The notes under the pieces: generated by a model
What the model was told of the DNA's origin: nothing
The model's input: only the letters and a program-made list of their open reading frames with translations
Database searches by the model: none
In this document: piece by piece, positions 36,919 to 45,530 of the stretch
Numbering within the stretch: the stretch's first letter is position 1
Layout of the letters: each line of letters begins with the position of its first letter
Made by a program: the position numbers and the translations under genes
NCBI GenBank assembly: GCA_900498135.1
Contig: LR026961.1
Coordinates: 1,116,519 to 1,180,518 of the forward strand
Length of the DNA: 64,000 bases
Source of the DNA: an uncultured Desulfatiglans sp.
GTDB taxonomy: Bacteria > Desulfobacterota > DSM-4660 > Desulfatiglandales > Desulfatiglandaceae
Direction: 5' to 3'

Positions 36919-37965
36919 TTATTCAGGCTCTTTGTCAACCGGGAGTCCAGCTTCCACCATGGCCTCACGGAACTCGTCTTCGTATGCCTGATATGTGTGG
37001 TAATGCACAGGATAATTCCACGGGTTGATATGCCTCTTCATACGGCTGTTGTTCGACAGGTTTCTCGTCGGCGACAGGAATATCCCGGCCATGTGCATCA
37101 GCTTGCTGAAGGGGAAATACGCGATCAGCACGCTGATGACGAACAGATGAATGTAGAAGATCACCCCGATATCGCCCGGAATCGTTGGGTGAAATTTGAA
37201 GAGACCCACCGCCAGCTCCTTGACGGCAGTGATGTCGACCCGGATGAAGTAACGCATCAGGATCCCGGTCGTGCCCAGAGCGAGAATGAGAAACAGGGGA
37301 AAATAATCCGCCGGCAGCGAGATGTAACGGGTCTGATGAACGTAAATCCGCCGGACGAAGAGATAGGTTACGGCCAGCATAAGGAGCATATCCGTCAGAT
37401 ACACGCCCGGAAGGCCGAGCCCGTTAAACGGCAGCACACCCATCTGCATGAAGCCGTCGAGGCTCTCCAGCAGGTGGACAAACCCCGGAATAGGCTCGAC
37501 AAAAAACCGGAAATGCCTGAGGAAGATCACCAGGAAAGAATAATGGAAAAGCAGTGCCGCCAGCCAGAGCCACTTTTCCCACTCATAGTCGATCTTCGGC
37601 GCACCGTCACCCTTCAGTCGATACTCTAAGCGGGTGTTCCGGAAAAGGGATCGAAAGGTAAGGATCTCGAAGAGCATCCTCACGATCACCCCGCCGGTGC
37701 CTTTCGGATTGTCGATCTTACTGTACTTGACCCATGGGAGAGACCATTGCTGCCCGGCCGTGGTGGGGATCCTGAAAGGCACCGGGGAGCGGGCCCAGTC
37801 GATGACCCGAACGACGATCCCGATGATGAAGGTGGCCAGGGCCGCGTAGGGAACCACGACACCGAAAAGGTACTGGAGATTGAACGCCCCCACCCCCACC
37901 CAGGGGATCAAAACGATCAACACCACTGCCAATGACGAAACGACAATGCTCAATATGAAATTCAT
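36919..37965 (-). CDS. dsrM: DsrM, NarI-like cytochrome b subunit
   Basis: Membrane dihaem cytochrome b (348 aa, about six helices) that oxidises menaquinol and passes electrons to DsrK. NarI-like histidines lie in LLFHYSFLVIFLRHFRF and IHLFVISVLIAYFPFSKLMHM. The C-terminal SPTRNLSNNSRMKRH tail is typical of DsrM. It is 36 bases after the rsbRD-like gene, which heads the operon. Confidence 0.94.
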   Translation of the reverse strand: MNFILSIVVSSLAVVLIVLIPWVGVGAFNLQYLFGVVVPYAALATFIIGIVVRVIDWARSPVPFRIPTTAGQQWSLPWVKYSKIDNPKGTGGVIVRMLFEILTFRSLFRNTRLEYRLKGDGAPKIDYEWEKWLWLAALLFHYSFLVIFLRHFRFFVEPIPGFVHLLESLDGFMQMGVLPFNGLGLPGVYLTDMLLMLAVTYLFVRRIYVHQTRYISLPADYFPLFLILALGTTGILMRYFIRVDITAVKELAVGLFKFHPTIPGDIGVIFYIHLFVISVLIAYFPFSKLMHMAGIFLSPTRNLSNNSRMKRHINPWNYPVHYHTYQAYEDEFREAMVEAGLPVDKEPE

Positions 37966-38001
37966 AGGCTGCTACCTCACCTCCAATGACGATCCCGATG
38001 A

Positions 38002-38541
38002 TTAGGTCGTTGTGTCCGATACCTGCCGATCCGAAGCGGCATACTTGGCATTGGCTCTTTCCAGTAACTTCCCCACCTCGTTCCGAATCTCCCTTACGCG
38101 CAGCTCGTTGAGATGCTGCCGGCAGGCCATATAGACATCAAAGCCCTGCAGAGCCAGCGCATCGATCCGGTCCTCCACTTCCAGCAACTCCGCCGAAGCC
38201 GCGGCGCCGGAGGACTTTGCGCCCTGCAGCTCCTTGCGGATGACCGGTTTGAGCTGGATGAGAAAAGCCAAGGCTTTCGAGGGGCTGAAATCCTGCACAG
38301 CGCGGATTCGTATGATCCGATCCAGGCAGGCCGCTATGTCCTCGGCAGAGCCCCCGGAAACGAGATGGTCATACACCGTTTCCAGCTCTCCGCTTAGAGT
38401 CGCCCCGACAGGGTTGGAAAACGGATCTTTCTGCCGACGCAAAAAATCACGCCCCTCCGGTTCATAGCTTTCGAAAAGGGCGTCGCGCCACCCCTTGAGG
38501 ATGGCCGACCTTCTTTCGATCAAAAAAGCGGTCAAGTACAT
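38002..38541 (-). CDS. RsbRD N-terminal domain protein heading the dsr operon
   Basis: A 179-aa all-helical protein. The opening MYLTAFLIERRSAILKGW, NPVGATLSGEL and the later FSPSKALAFLIQLK fit the RsbRD_N (non-haem globin-like sensor) family seen as the N-terminal half of stressosome proteins and, in sulfate reducers, as a stand-alone gene next to dsrM. No STAS domain is attached. The ATG at 38541 begins the conserved part; the frame extends upstream without homology. A sensory role for dsr expression or activity is inferred from context. Confidence 0.75.
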   Translation of the reverse strand: MYLTAFLIERRSAILKGWRDALFESYEPEGRDFLRRQKDPFSNPVGATLSGELETVYDHLVSGGSAEDIAACLDRIIRIRAVQDFSPSKALAFLIQLKPVIRKELQGAKSSGAAASAELLEVEDRIDALALQGFDVYMACRQHLNELRVREIRNEVGKLLERANAKYAASDRQVSDTTT

Positions 38542-38633
38542 GACAGGTTTACCTGAAAAAGGCGAACAAAAAAATTGGCCCCCCCGAATCCGTTCGTCCA
38601 GAGGGCCTTCCGGATGATCCATGATGATGGACG

Positions 38634-38662
38634 TCTATAGCCAACTTGCTGTGCCCTGTCAA
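38634..38662 (-). promoter_or_regulatory. Near-consensus sigma-70 promoter of the rsbRD-dsrMKJOP operon
   Basis: On the minus strand TTGACA (38662-38657), a 17-base spacer, then TATAGA (38639-38634). The leader to the ATG is about 85 bases. This is the strongest housekeeping promoter found by eye in the window, fitting high constitutive expression of the respiratory complex. Confidence 0.62.
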
Positions 38663-38794
38663 GAAAAAAATTCGGGCCTCCGGGCGGATTTTATTCAAAT
38701 ATCGCAAATGATTAGGACCTATTTTACCATGACCGGAATGCGCAGGAAGCGTGCGCTCGAGAGACGGAGACTGTTTCGTATTCTTTTCTATGGG

Positions 38795-38968
38795 CATCCA
38801 TCCCCCAATGGTTTCCCTGTACGATCCGGTCTCCAATCCGGAAGCGAGTGGTCATAGCAATGCTCATAAAATGAATTCCTTGCGCTGATTTGAGCAGCAG
38901 GGCTCCGCACAGGCAATCCTCCACACTGACGTCGGGATTGGCCAAAAAGACCCTTGCCGGGTGGAAAT
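38795..38968 (-). repeat. MITE-like repeat, diverged copy
   Basis: The left end TCCATCCCCCAATGG and the right end CCAAAAAGACCCTTGCCGGGTGGAAA-like sequence (the latter from about 38942) align to the ends of the intact copy next to it. The central palindrome has decayed. It is tandem with, and in the same orientation as, the 38975 copy. Confidence 0.6.
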
Positions 38969-38974
38969 TAATTG

Positions 38975-39150
38975 GTCTCCATCCGGAAACGATTTTCCGG
39001 TAGAACTCCATTTCCAATCCGGAAATGAGGATTTTTGGCCAATATCAAGGAAATCAAGCGTTTGTGCGGAGGCGACCTGCAGGTCGCCGCACAAGCAAAC
39101 GTGCAGATTGACGCCGAGATTGGCCAAAAAGACCCTTTCCGGATGGAAAC
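38975..39150 (-). mobile_element. MITE-like element, intact short form with target duplication
   Basis: 176 bases. The ends GTCTCCATCCGGAAA and, inverted, GTTTCCATCCGGAAA differ at one of 15 positions. The centre is the palindrome GGCGACCTGCAGGTCGCC (39071-39088) inside a longer TTGTGCGG stem. It is flanked by an exact 6-base direct repeat, TAATTG (38969-38974 and 39151-39156). It has no coding capacity for a transposase. Confidence 0.78.
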
Positions 39151-39156
39151 TAATTG

Positions 39157-39185
39157 TTGACAGACCGGCCCTTCTTCCCCTAAAA
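39157..39185 (+). promoter_or_regulatory. Possible frdCAB promoter next to the repeat
   Basis: A perfect TTGACA (39157-39162) directly abuts the target duplication of the upstream element; 17 bases on is CTAAAA, a weak -10. It is 98 bases before the frdC ATG. Confidence 0.28.
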
Positions 39186-39282
39186 AGTCAGAAAAACGCG
39201 TTTCATTCCCCCCGTGCCGTACCTTGCCCCATTTCCCCAGGCCCCGCCCAGCGACGGGGACAGGCTGAGACCAGGAGGCGCC

Positions 39283-39933
39283 ATGGCCATCGACACTACG
39301 ATCTTCGTCCACTCCCCGGGGAGGATCCCCGCCTATCTCGATCTGCTTCAGATGTTGACCGGTGCCGGTCTCATTCTCTTTATGTGGAGCCACATGGTCC
39401 TGGTCGCAAGCGTCAACTTCGGGCCCGGCGTCATGAACGCCATCGCCCGGTTTTTCGAGGACTCTTACATGGCCCAGGTCGGGGGCCCGCTGATAGGCGC
39501 CACCTTCCTGATGCACTTCATCCTGGCGGCCCGCAAGATCCCGTTCAGGGTCGAGCAGCAGTCCGCCGTCTGGAAGCACAGCCGTTCGCTTCATCATCTG
39601 GACACCTGGCTCTGGCTCGTGCAGGTCGTCACCGCCATGATCATCCTGATCATGGGCTCCATTCACATGTGGACCGTCCTGACCGATCTTCCCATCACCG
39701 CCGCCAAGAGCGCCGCCCGCATCCAGGGGGGGTACTGGCTCGTGTTTTACCTGATTCTCCTGCCGATGGTCGAACTGCACGTGGGCATCGGCTTTTACCG
39801 CATCGGCGTCAAGTGGGGCTTCATCCAACGCAGAAGCCGCAAGGGATTGAAAAAATTTGAGAATATTTTGACCGGTATTTTCGTATTGATCGGGTTGATC
39901 ACCATCGTTCGCTTTTTGACCCTTTCGGTCTGA
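39283..39933 (+). CDS. frdC: Fumarate reductase / succinate dehydrogenase dihaem cytochrome b
   Basis: A five-helix membrane anchor (216 aa) of the Wolinella type that binds two haems b and menaquinone. Candidate haem histidines are in WSHMVLV, LMHFILAARK, GSIHMWTV and VELHVGIG. The Glu two residues before the last His corresponds to the E-pathway glutamate of the Wolinella enzyme. AGGAGG lies 5 bases before the ATG; the upstream frame extension is repeat-derived. The gene order C-A-B is that of Epsilonproteobacterial quinol:fumarate reductases. Confidence 0.92.
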   Translation: MAIDTTIFVHSPGRIPAYLDLLQMLTGAGLILFMWSHMVLVASVNFGPGVMNAIARFFEDSYMAQVGGPLIGATFLMHFILAARKIPFRVEQQSAVWKHSRSLHHLDTWLWLVQVVTAMIILIMGSIHMWTVLTDLPITAAKSAARIQGGYWLVFYLILLPMVELHVGIGFYRIGVKWGFIQRRSRKGLKKFENILTGIFVLIGLITIVRFLTLSV

Positions 39934-40076
39934 CCTTCCTACGTCGGCCCCTTCCCCGATCGCACGTAATGAAGGCCGAGCGCGTGCGCCAGGGCCCCAA
40001 GCGGGGCCTGACCGGCGGTCCGCCTATTCTAATGAGCGGAATGATGCCCTTTATTGGTCGCAAAGGAGTCCTGCCT

Positions 40077-41915
40077 GTGGAAACGATTTTGACCGATCTC
40101 CTGTGTATCGGTGCCGGCCTCGCCGGCGAACGGGTTGCCGTGGAGGTGGCCTCCAACGGTTTCAGCACCATCTGCTTGAGCATCGTTCCCCCGAGACGGT
40201 CCCACTCTTCGGCCGCACAAGGAGGCATGCAGGCCGCGCTCGGCCACTGTACCATGGGAGCCGGGGACTGCCCTGACGTCCATTTTCTGGATACGGTGAG
40301 AGGTTCGGATTGGGGCTGTGACCAGGAGGTCGCGCGGATGTTCGTGGACACCGCTCCGATCGCCGTGCGCGAGATGGCATTCTGGGGCATCCCCTGGAAT
40401 CGCGTGGTGCCGGGGCAGTCGTCTTACTTCAAGGGCGGCCAGAAATACGAAAAGGTCGAACCCGAGGAGCGCAAGGGACTGATCACCGCCCGTGACTTCG
40501 GTGGAACCGCCAAGTGGCGCACCTGCTACACCTCGGACGGAACTGGCCACACGCTTTTATACACCATGGACAACAAAGTGGTGGAGCTCGGGGTTACCGT
40601 TCATGACCGAGTCGAGGCCATCGCCTTGATCCACGACGGGGAGACTTGCACCGGCGCTGTGGCCCGCTGCCTGAAGACAGGGGAACTCCGGGTCTACCTG
40701 GCCAAAGCCACGCTGATCGCTACCGGAGGCTACGGCAGGATCTATCGTGAAACGACGAATGCGGTCATCAATGACGGATCCGGGGCCCTTCTGGCCCTCG
40801 CTACAGAAGTCGTCCCGATAGGTAATCCGGAGGCCATCCAATTCCACCCGACAGGCATCGTCCCGACCAACATTCTGGTGACAGAAGGCTGCCGGGGGGA
40901 CGGGGGAACCCTGCTGGACGTCAACGAAGAGCGCTTCATGCCGCAATACGAGCCCCAGAAGGCAGAACTCGCCTCTCGAGACGTGGTTTCACGCTGGATG
41001 ACCCACCACATCCGCCAGGGGTTCGGTGTCAAAAGCCCTTATGGCGACCACCTCTGGCTGGACATACGCCACCTCGGCGCCCAGCACATCAAGACCAAGC
41101 TCCGAGAGGTGGACGAGATCTGCAACAACTTCCTCGGCGTGGACCCTGTCACCCAGCTCATCCCGGTGCGTCCGGCACAGCATTACAGCATGGGAGGAGT
41201 TCGAACGAACAAGGACGGGGCCGCTTACGGTCTGAAGGGCCTCTTCGCCGCCGGCGAGGCTGCCTGTTGGGACATGCACGGCTTCAACCGCCTGGGCGGC
41301 AATTCCCTGGCGGAAACCATCGTCGCCGGCAAGATTGTCGGAGAGAGAATCGCCGAATTCCTGAAAGGGTATGAAACTCAGTTCAAAACAAGCACGGTGC
41401 GGGACCGCCTGGTTCATGAGGAGGACCGGATCCAGCGCCTGCGCGCCCGAAGCGCCGGGAAGGAAAACGTCTTCCAGGTGCGCGACGCCATGCAGAACGA
41501 GCTTATGGAGCACGTCGGAATTTTCCGCAACGAGACGGATCTCCAAAAAGCGGTCGACACGCTGCAGGAGATCTATGGCCAGGCGCAGAGGGTCGGACTA
41601 CGCTCCAACGGCATCGGGGCCAATCCCGAGCTGGGTCTGGCCCTCAAGATCGAGGCGATGCTGCGGTTGGCCATCTGCGTCGCATACGCGGCCCTGCAGC
41701 GCACCGAAAGCCGCGGCTGCCACGCAAGAGAGGATTTTCCGGCCCGAAACGACCGCGACTGGCTGACCCGGACCCTGGCCACATGGCAGAAAGGCCATGA
41801 CCTCCCGACCCTGAATTACGAACCGGCCTCGAAGGTCCTCGACCTTCCCCCCGGCGAACGGGGTTACGGCGTCTGCAAGATCATCAGCTGCGATGGGGAA
41901 ATCATAGGAGATTGA
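40077..41915 (+). CDS. frdA: Fumarate reductase / succinate dehydrogenase flavoprotein
   Basis: Catalytic subunit (612 aa) with covalently bound FAD. The dinucleotide fold CIGAGLAGERVAVE is followed by RSHSSAAQGGMQAALG, which carries the FAD-linking histidine. Active-site regions IQFHPTGI, EGCRGDGGTLL and GLFAAGEAACWDMHGFNRLG follow. The start chosen is GTG at 40077, because AAAGGAG lies eight bases before it and the N-terminus then aligns with the family; the frame is open back to 39969. Direction (fumarate reduction or succinate oxidation) cannot be told from sequence. Confidence 0.93.
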   Translation: METILTDLLCIGAGLAGERVAVEVASNGFSTICLSIVPPRRSHSSAAQGGMQAALGHCTMGAGDCPDVHFLDTVRGSDWGCDQEVARMFVDTAPIAVREMAFWGIPWNRVVPGQSSYFKGGQKYEKVEPEERKGLITARDFGGTAKWRTCYTSDGTGHTLLYTMDNKVVELGVTVHDRVEAIALIHDGETCTGAVARCLKTGELRVYLAKATLIATGGYGRIYRETTNAVINDGSGALLALATEVVPIGNPEAIQFHPTGIVPTNILVTEGCRGDGGTLLDVNEERFMPQYEPQKAELASRDVVSRWMTHHIRQGFGVKSPYGDHLWLDIRHLGAQHIKTKLREVDEICNNFLGVDPVTQLIPVRPAQHYSMGGVRTNKDGAAYGLKGLFAAGEAACWDMHGFNRLGGNSLAETIVAGKIVGERIAEFLKGYETQFKTSTVRDRLVHEEDRIQRLRARSAGKENVFQVRDAMQNELMEHVGIFRNETDLQKAVDTLQEIYGQAQRVGLRSNGIGANPELGLALKIEAMLRLAICVAYAALQRTESRGCHAREDFPARNDRDWLTRTLATWQKGHDLPTLNYEPASKVLDLPPGERGYGVCKIISCDGEIIGD

Positions 41916-41919
41916 CATC

Positions 41920-42663
41920 ATGGCGAGACGGCTCACCTTCCAAATCTTCCGCTACAATCCACAGGACCCTGCATCTTCGCCCCACACGGATCTCTTCCGC
42001 CTGGAGGAGACCGACAGTATGACCCTCTTCATCGCCCTCTCGCGCCTCCGCGAAGAGCAGGACCCTTCGCTGCAATTCGACTTCTGCTGCCGCGCCGGAA
42101 TCTGCGGCTCCTGCGCGATGGTCATCAACGGCCGGCCGGGCCTCGCCTGCAAGACGCTCACCAAAGACCTGCCCGAGGATATCACCCTCATGCCCCTGCC
42201 GGTCTTCAAGCTGATCGGGGATCTTTCGGTGGATACGGGCACGTGGTTCAGGGCCATGAACGAGCGCATCGGCTCATGGATCCACACCAGCAAGTCCTTC
42301 GACCCGAATGGCGAGGAAGAGCGGATGGACAACGCCGTCGCCGAAGAGATCTATGAACTCGAGCGCTGCGTCGAGTGCGGGTGCTGTGTCGCGGCCTGCG
42401 GCACCGCCAATATGCGGAAGGATTTCATGGGGGCGGTGGCATTGAACCGCATTGCGCGATTCATGTTGGATCCCCGGGATCAGAGAGGAGATAAGGAGTA
42501 TTTCGACGTCATCGGAACCGACGAAGGCATCTTTGGATGCATGGGCCTGCTGGGGTGCGAGGACGTCTGCCCGAAAAACCTGCCGCTCCAGGATCAACTC
42601 GGCATCCTGCGGCGCAAAATGGGCTGGACCGCCGTCAAGAAGCTCTTTCGCTTTGTAAAATAA
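41920..42663 (+). CDS. frdB: Fumarate reductase / succinate dehydrogenase iron-sulfur subunit
   Basis: A 247-aa three-cluster protein. The [2Fe-2S] ligands are in FCCRAGICGSCAMVINGRPG with a further Cys after it. The [4Fe-4S] and [3Fe-4S] ligands are in CVECGCCVAACG and CMGLLGCEDVCP. It connects FAD to the haem b subunit. It starts four bases after frdA. A truncated dispersed repeat begins directly after its stop. Confidence 0.94.
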   Translation: MARRLTFQIFRYNPQDPASSPHTDLFRLEETDSMTLFIALSRLREEQDPSLQFDFCCRAGICGSCAMVINGRPGLACKTLTKDLPEDITLMPLPVFKLIGDLSVDTGTWFRAMNERIGSWIHTSKSFDPNGEEERMDNAVAEEIYELERCVECGCCVAACGTANMRKDFMGAVALNRIARFMLDPRDQRGDKEYFDVIGTDEGIFGCMGLLGCEDVCPKNLPLQDQLGILRRKMGWTAVKKLFRFVK

Positions 42664-42783
42664 ATCTCCATCTGGAAACGGTTTCCCTGTACTACCCGGT
42701 CGCCGATCTGGAAATGGGGGTTTTTTGCCACTCTCGGCATCGATCTGCACCTTCGCTTGTGCGGCGACCTTCAGGCACGGTAC
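42664..42783 (-). repeat. MITE-like repeat, truncated copy after frdB
   Basis: Begins ATCTCCATCTGGAAACGG at the frdB stop, keeps the inner TCTGGAAATGGGGG and CGGCATCGATCTGCACC segments and the start of the palindrome (TTGTGCGGCGACCT), then ends. The right half is absent. Confidence 0.6.
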
Positions 42784-42794
42784 CCCGGCGCCGA

Positions 42795-43085
42795 TCAGTG
42801 CCTTTCGACGATGCGGCCTTCGCCATCCAGGACGAACACGGCGAAGCCGTTCTGCCCGGCCCGGGCCCTCAAATCGTCAAGGCGGATGGCCTGGGCTTCG
42901 TAGGTCATGCCCTTTTCCCTCGCCAACCGGCCAAGCCCCATCAGTGCGGCGTCTTTTTCCGGAAAGGCCGGGATGAAGGAGATGTTCAGATCCCCATCGA
43001 CCTGCCCCAGAAACTGCTCCCCGCTCCCGTCACTTTGCACGATCACCCATACCCAACGGCTCACTGCCTCGTCCTGCTCCGTCAT
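42795..43085 (-). CDS. Small conserved-looking protein coupled to lon
   Basis: A 96-aa acidic soluble protein of unknown function. Its ATG overlaps the lon stop (ATGA, 43082-43085), which supports it as a real, translationally coupled gene. The segment WVIVQSDGSGEQFLGQ and FPEKDAALMGLGRLARE have the look of a small alpha/beta fold. No cofactor motif is visible. It could act with Lon as an adaptor, but that is only inference from position. Confidence 0.6.
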   Translation of the reverse strand: MTEQDEAVSRWVWVIVQSDGSGEQFLGQVDGDLNISFIPAFPEKDAALMGLGRLAREKGMTYEAQAIRLDDLRARAGQNGFAVFVLDGEGRIVERH

Positions 43086-45478
43086 TTTCCGTCCTCCTCC
43101 GATGCCTGCTTCACTGTCGAAGCCTCATGGGAACGCTTTTCCGTCTCGTCCTTTTTTTCCTCGAGCGCCAGCGCGAGGACGTCTTCCATGCGGTTAACCA
43201 GATGGAAAATCAGCTGCTTGCGGATCTTTTCGGGGATATCATCCAGATCATGGCGATTCCCCTCCGGGAGGATGATCTCTTTGATCCCGCTCCGGCTCGC
43301 AGCGAGAACCTTCTCCTTGATCCCGCCGACCGGCAGGACCATGCCCCGCAACGTCACCTCGCCCGTCATGGCGACGCGGTGCCGAACGGGCCTCCCGATC
43401 AACAACGAGGCCAGTGCCGTCAGCATGGTGACGCCGGCGGACGGGCCGTCCTTGGGGATGGCGCCGGCAGGGACGTGGATGTGAAAATCCCGTTCCGCGA
43501 AAAAGTCCTCCCTGATCCCGAACTGAGCGGCCTTCGACCGCAGATAGCTCATCGCCGTATGGGCGGACTCCTTCATCACATCCCCGAGTTGACCGGTCAG
43601 GTTCAGTGATTTCTTCCCCGGCATCATCGTCGCCTCGACAAAGAGGATATCCCCTCCTGCAGGGGTCCAGGCCAGTCCAATGGCCACCCCGGGAACCGAA
43701 GTCCGCTTCGCCAGATCGAAGGTAAAACGCGGGTTCCCGAGGTACTCCTGCAGCGCAGCTGCCGAGACGTCAAAAAGGTCTTCGCTCCCCTCGGCCACCC
43801 CGCGGGCGACCGCACGGCAGATGGCGCCGATCTCGCGCTCGAGATTCCGGACCCCCGCCTCCCGGGTGTATTCCCGGATGATCTTCCGGACAGCCGGCGT
43901 CCGGATGATGATCTTCTCCCGGCTGAGTCCATGCTCCTTGACCTGTCTTGGGATCAAAAATTTCCGGGCGATGTTGAGTTTCTCGTCCTCCGTGTAGCCG
44001 GCCAGCTCGAGCACCTCCATCCGGTCCCGGAGGGGAGGCGGCACCGGATCCAGCTGATTGGCCGTGGCAATGAACATGACCTTCGACAGATCGAATTCCA
44101 CCTCCAGGTAGTGATCGGAAAACGAGAAGTTCTGCTCGGGATCGAGGACTTCGAGAAGCGCCGAAGACGGATCCCCGCGAAAGTCGGTCCCCACTTTGTC
44201 GATCTCATCCAGGATGTAGACCGGGTTGTTGGAACCCGCCCGTTTGATCCCCTGGATGATCCGGCCGGGCAGGGCGCCCACATAGGTGCGGCGATGCCCA
44301 CGGATCTCGGCCTCGTCCCGCACCCCGCCGAGGGAGGTGCGGACGAACTTGCGGCCCATGGCCTCGGCGATCGATCGTCCCAGGCTCGTCTTGCCTGTCC
44401 CGGGCGGCCCCACCAGGCAGAGGATCGGGCCCTTGTGGGCCGGATTCAGCTTACGCACCGCCAGGTATTCGAGAATACGCTTCTTGACCTTTTCGAGGTT
44501 GTAGTGATGCCTGTTCAGGACCCGCTCCGCACGCCGGATATCCAGGGTCTCCTCCGTCCCCTCGTTCCAGGGCAGGTCGAGGATCCAATCCAGGTAGGTT
44601 CGGGAAACCGTGTATTCGGAGGATGCAGGGTTCATCCCGGAAAGCCTGCGAAGCTCTTTTTCCGCCACCGCCTTGACCGGTTCCGGCAGATCCTTTTCCT
44701 CGAGCCGCTCCAGCAGTTCGTCGATCTCGGAGCCTTCGTCATCCCCCATTCCGAGTTCTTTCTGGATCGCCTTGAGCTGCTCCTTCAGGTAGAACTCCTT
44801 CTGGTGCTGGTCGATCCCCTTTTTCACCTGATCCTGGATCTGACGCCCCATTTTCTGCAGTTCGAGGTCCTCGCTCAGAAAGCGCGTAATCCGCTCCAGC
44901 CGGGTCTTGACATCCAGGCACTCGAGGATGTCCTGCTTCTTGTGGCGATCGAGATTGAGGGTGGAAACGATCATATCCGCCAGAGGACCCGGCTCCTCGA
45001 TATTCTTGGCCAGATCGATCAGCTCGTCCGGCAGGTGGGGGGACAGATCCACGATCTCCTTGAATAGATTCATGATGCTCAACGTCATCGCATCGATCTT
45101 TTTCCCGCTGCGGCCGATGTCTTCCAGACGCTCCACCTCGGCCAGGCTGTAATGCTCCCCCTGTTTGACGCCCTTGATCTCTACCCGCGCTATGCCCTGC
45201 ACGACAACGACGGTGCCCTCATCCATCTTCGACAGCTTCATGATATGGCACGCCGTCCCGATCCGGTGCACCTCCGGCGTACCGGTCGTTTCTCCCTCCG
45301 CCCCGTCCTTCATCATGACGGTCAGGACCATCTTGTCCCCGTGGAGGGCGTCATCCACCAACCGGCGATGCGCCTCCTCCCGGATAGCCAGAGGGACCAC
45401 CATCCTGGGGAAGATCACGGCATCCTTCAAAGGAAGCACCGGTAAAGCGTCCGGGATCTTTTTATCGGAAAAATCCAT
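43082..45478 (-). CDS. lon: ATP-dependent protease Lon
   Basis: A 798-aa LonA protease. The N-terminal LON substrate domain (ALPVLPLKDAVIFP) and coiled coil are followed by AAA+ Walker A GPPGTGKTS and Walker B VYILDEIDK. The C-terminal S16 protease domain has Ser in KDGPSAGVTM and Lys in GGIKEKVLAA. It degrades misfolded and regulatory proteins. The ATG at 45478 has GAGGAG six bases upstream. It follows hsp20 by 52 bases, and the two probably form a heat-stress unit. Confidence 0.96.
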   Translation of the reverse strand: MDFSDKKIPDALPVLPLKDAVIFPRMVVPLAIREEAHRRLVDDALHGDKMVLTVMMKDGAEGETTGTPEVHRIGTACHIMKLSKMDEGTVVVVQGIARVEIKGVKQGEHYSLAEVERLEDIGRSGKKIDAMTLSIMNLFKEIVDLSPHLPDELIDLAKNIEEPGPLADMIVSTLNLDRHKKQDILECLDVKTRLERITRFLSEDLELQKMGRQIQDQVKKGIDQHQKEFYLKEQLKAIQKELGMGDDEGSEIDELLERLEEKDLPEPVKAVAEKELRRLSGMNPASSEYTVSRTYLDWILDLPWNEGTEETLDIRRAERVLNRHHYNLEKVKKRILEYLAVRKLNPAHKGPILCLVGPPGTGKTSLGRSIAEAMGRKFVRTSLGGVRDEAEIRGHRRTYVGALPGRIIQGIKRAGSNNPVYILDEIDKVGTDFRGDPSSALLEVLDPEQNFSFSDHYLEVEFDLSKVMFIATANQLDPVPPPLRDRMEVLELAGYTEDEKLNIARKFLIPRQVKEHGLSREKIIIRTPAVRKIIREYTREAGVRNLEREIGAICRAVARGVAEGSEDLFDVSAAALQEYLGNPRFTFDLAKRTSVPGVAIGLAWTPAGGDILFVEATMMPGKKSLNLTGQLGDVMKESAHTAMSYLRSKAAQFGIREDFFAERDFHIHVPAGAIPKDGPSAGVTMLTALASLLIGRPVRHRVAMTGEVTLRGMVLPVGGIKEKVLAASRSGIKEIILPEGNRHDLDDIPEKIRKQLIFHLVNRMEDVLALALEEKKDETEKRSHEASTVKQASEEDGK

Positions 45479-45530
45479 CCACATCTCCTCAAAGAGGTCT
45501 ATCACCCCAGCTTCGAGCACTGCCCGGAAA

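Larger units (their letters stand above)
38542..39282. other. Intergenic region between the dsr and frd operons
   Basis: 741 bases without a gene. It holds the dsr promoter (38634-38662), two adjacent copies of the MITE-like repeat (38795-38968 and 38975-39150) and a TTGACA just beyond the second copy. Short frames here read through the repeats and are not genes. Confidence 0.6.

Noticed and set aside
38864..39127. Short frames reading LCGDLQVASAQ-like peptides
   Set aside because: The same peptide arises from every copy of the dispersed repeat in different frames and strands; it is translated palindrome, not a gene family.
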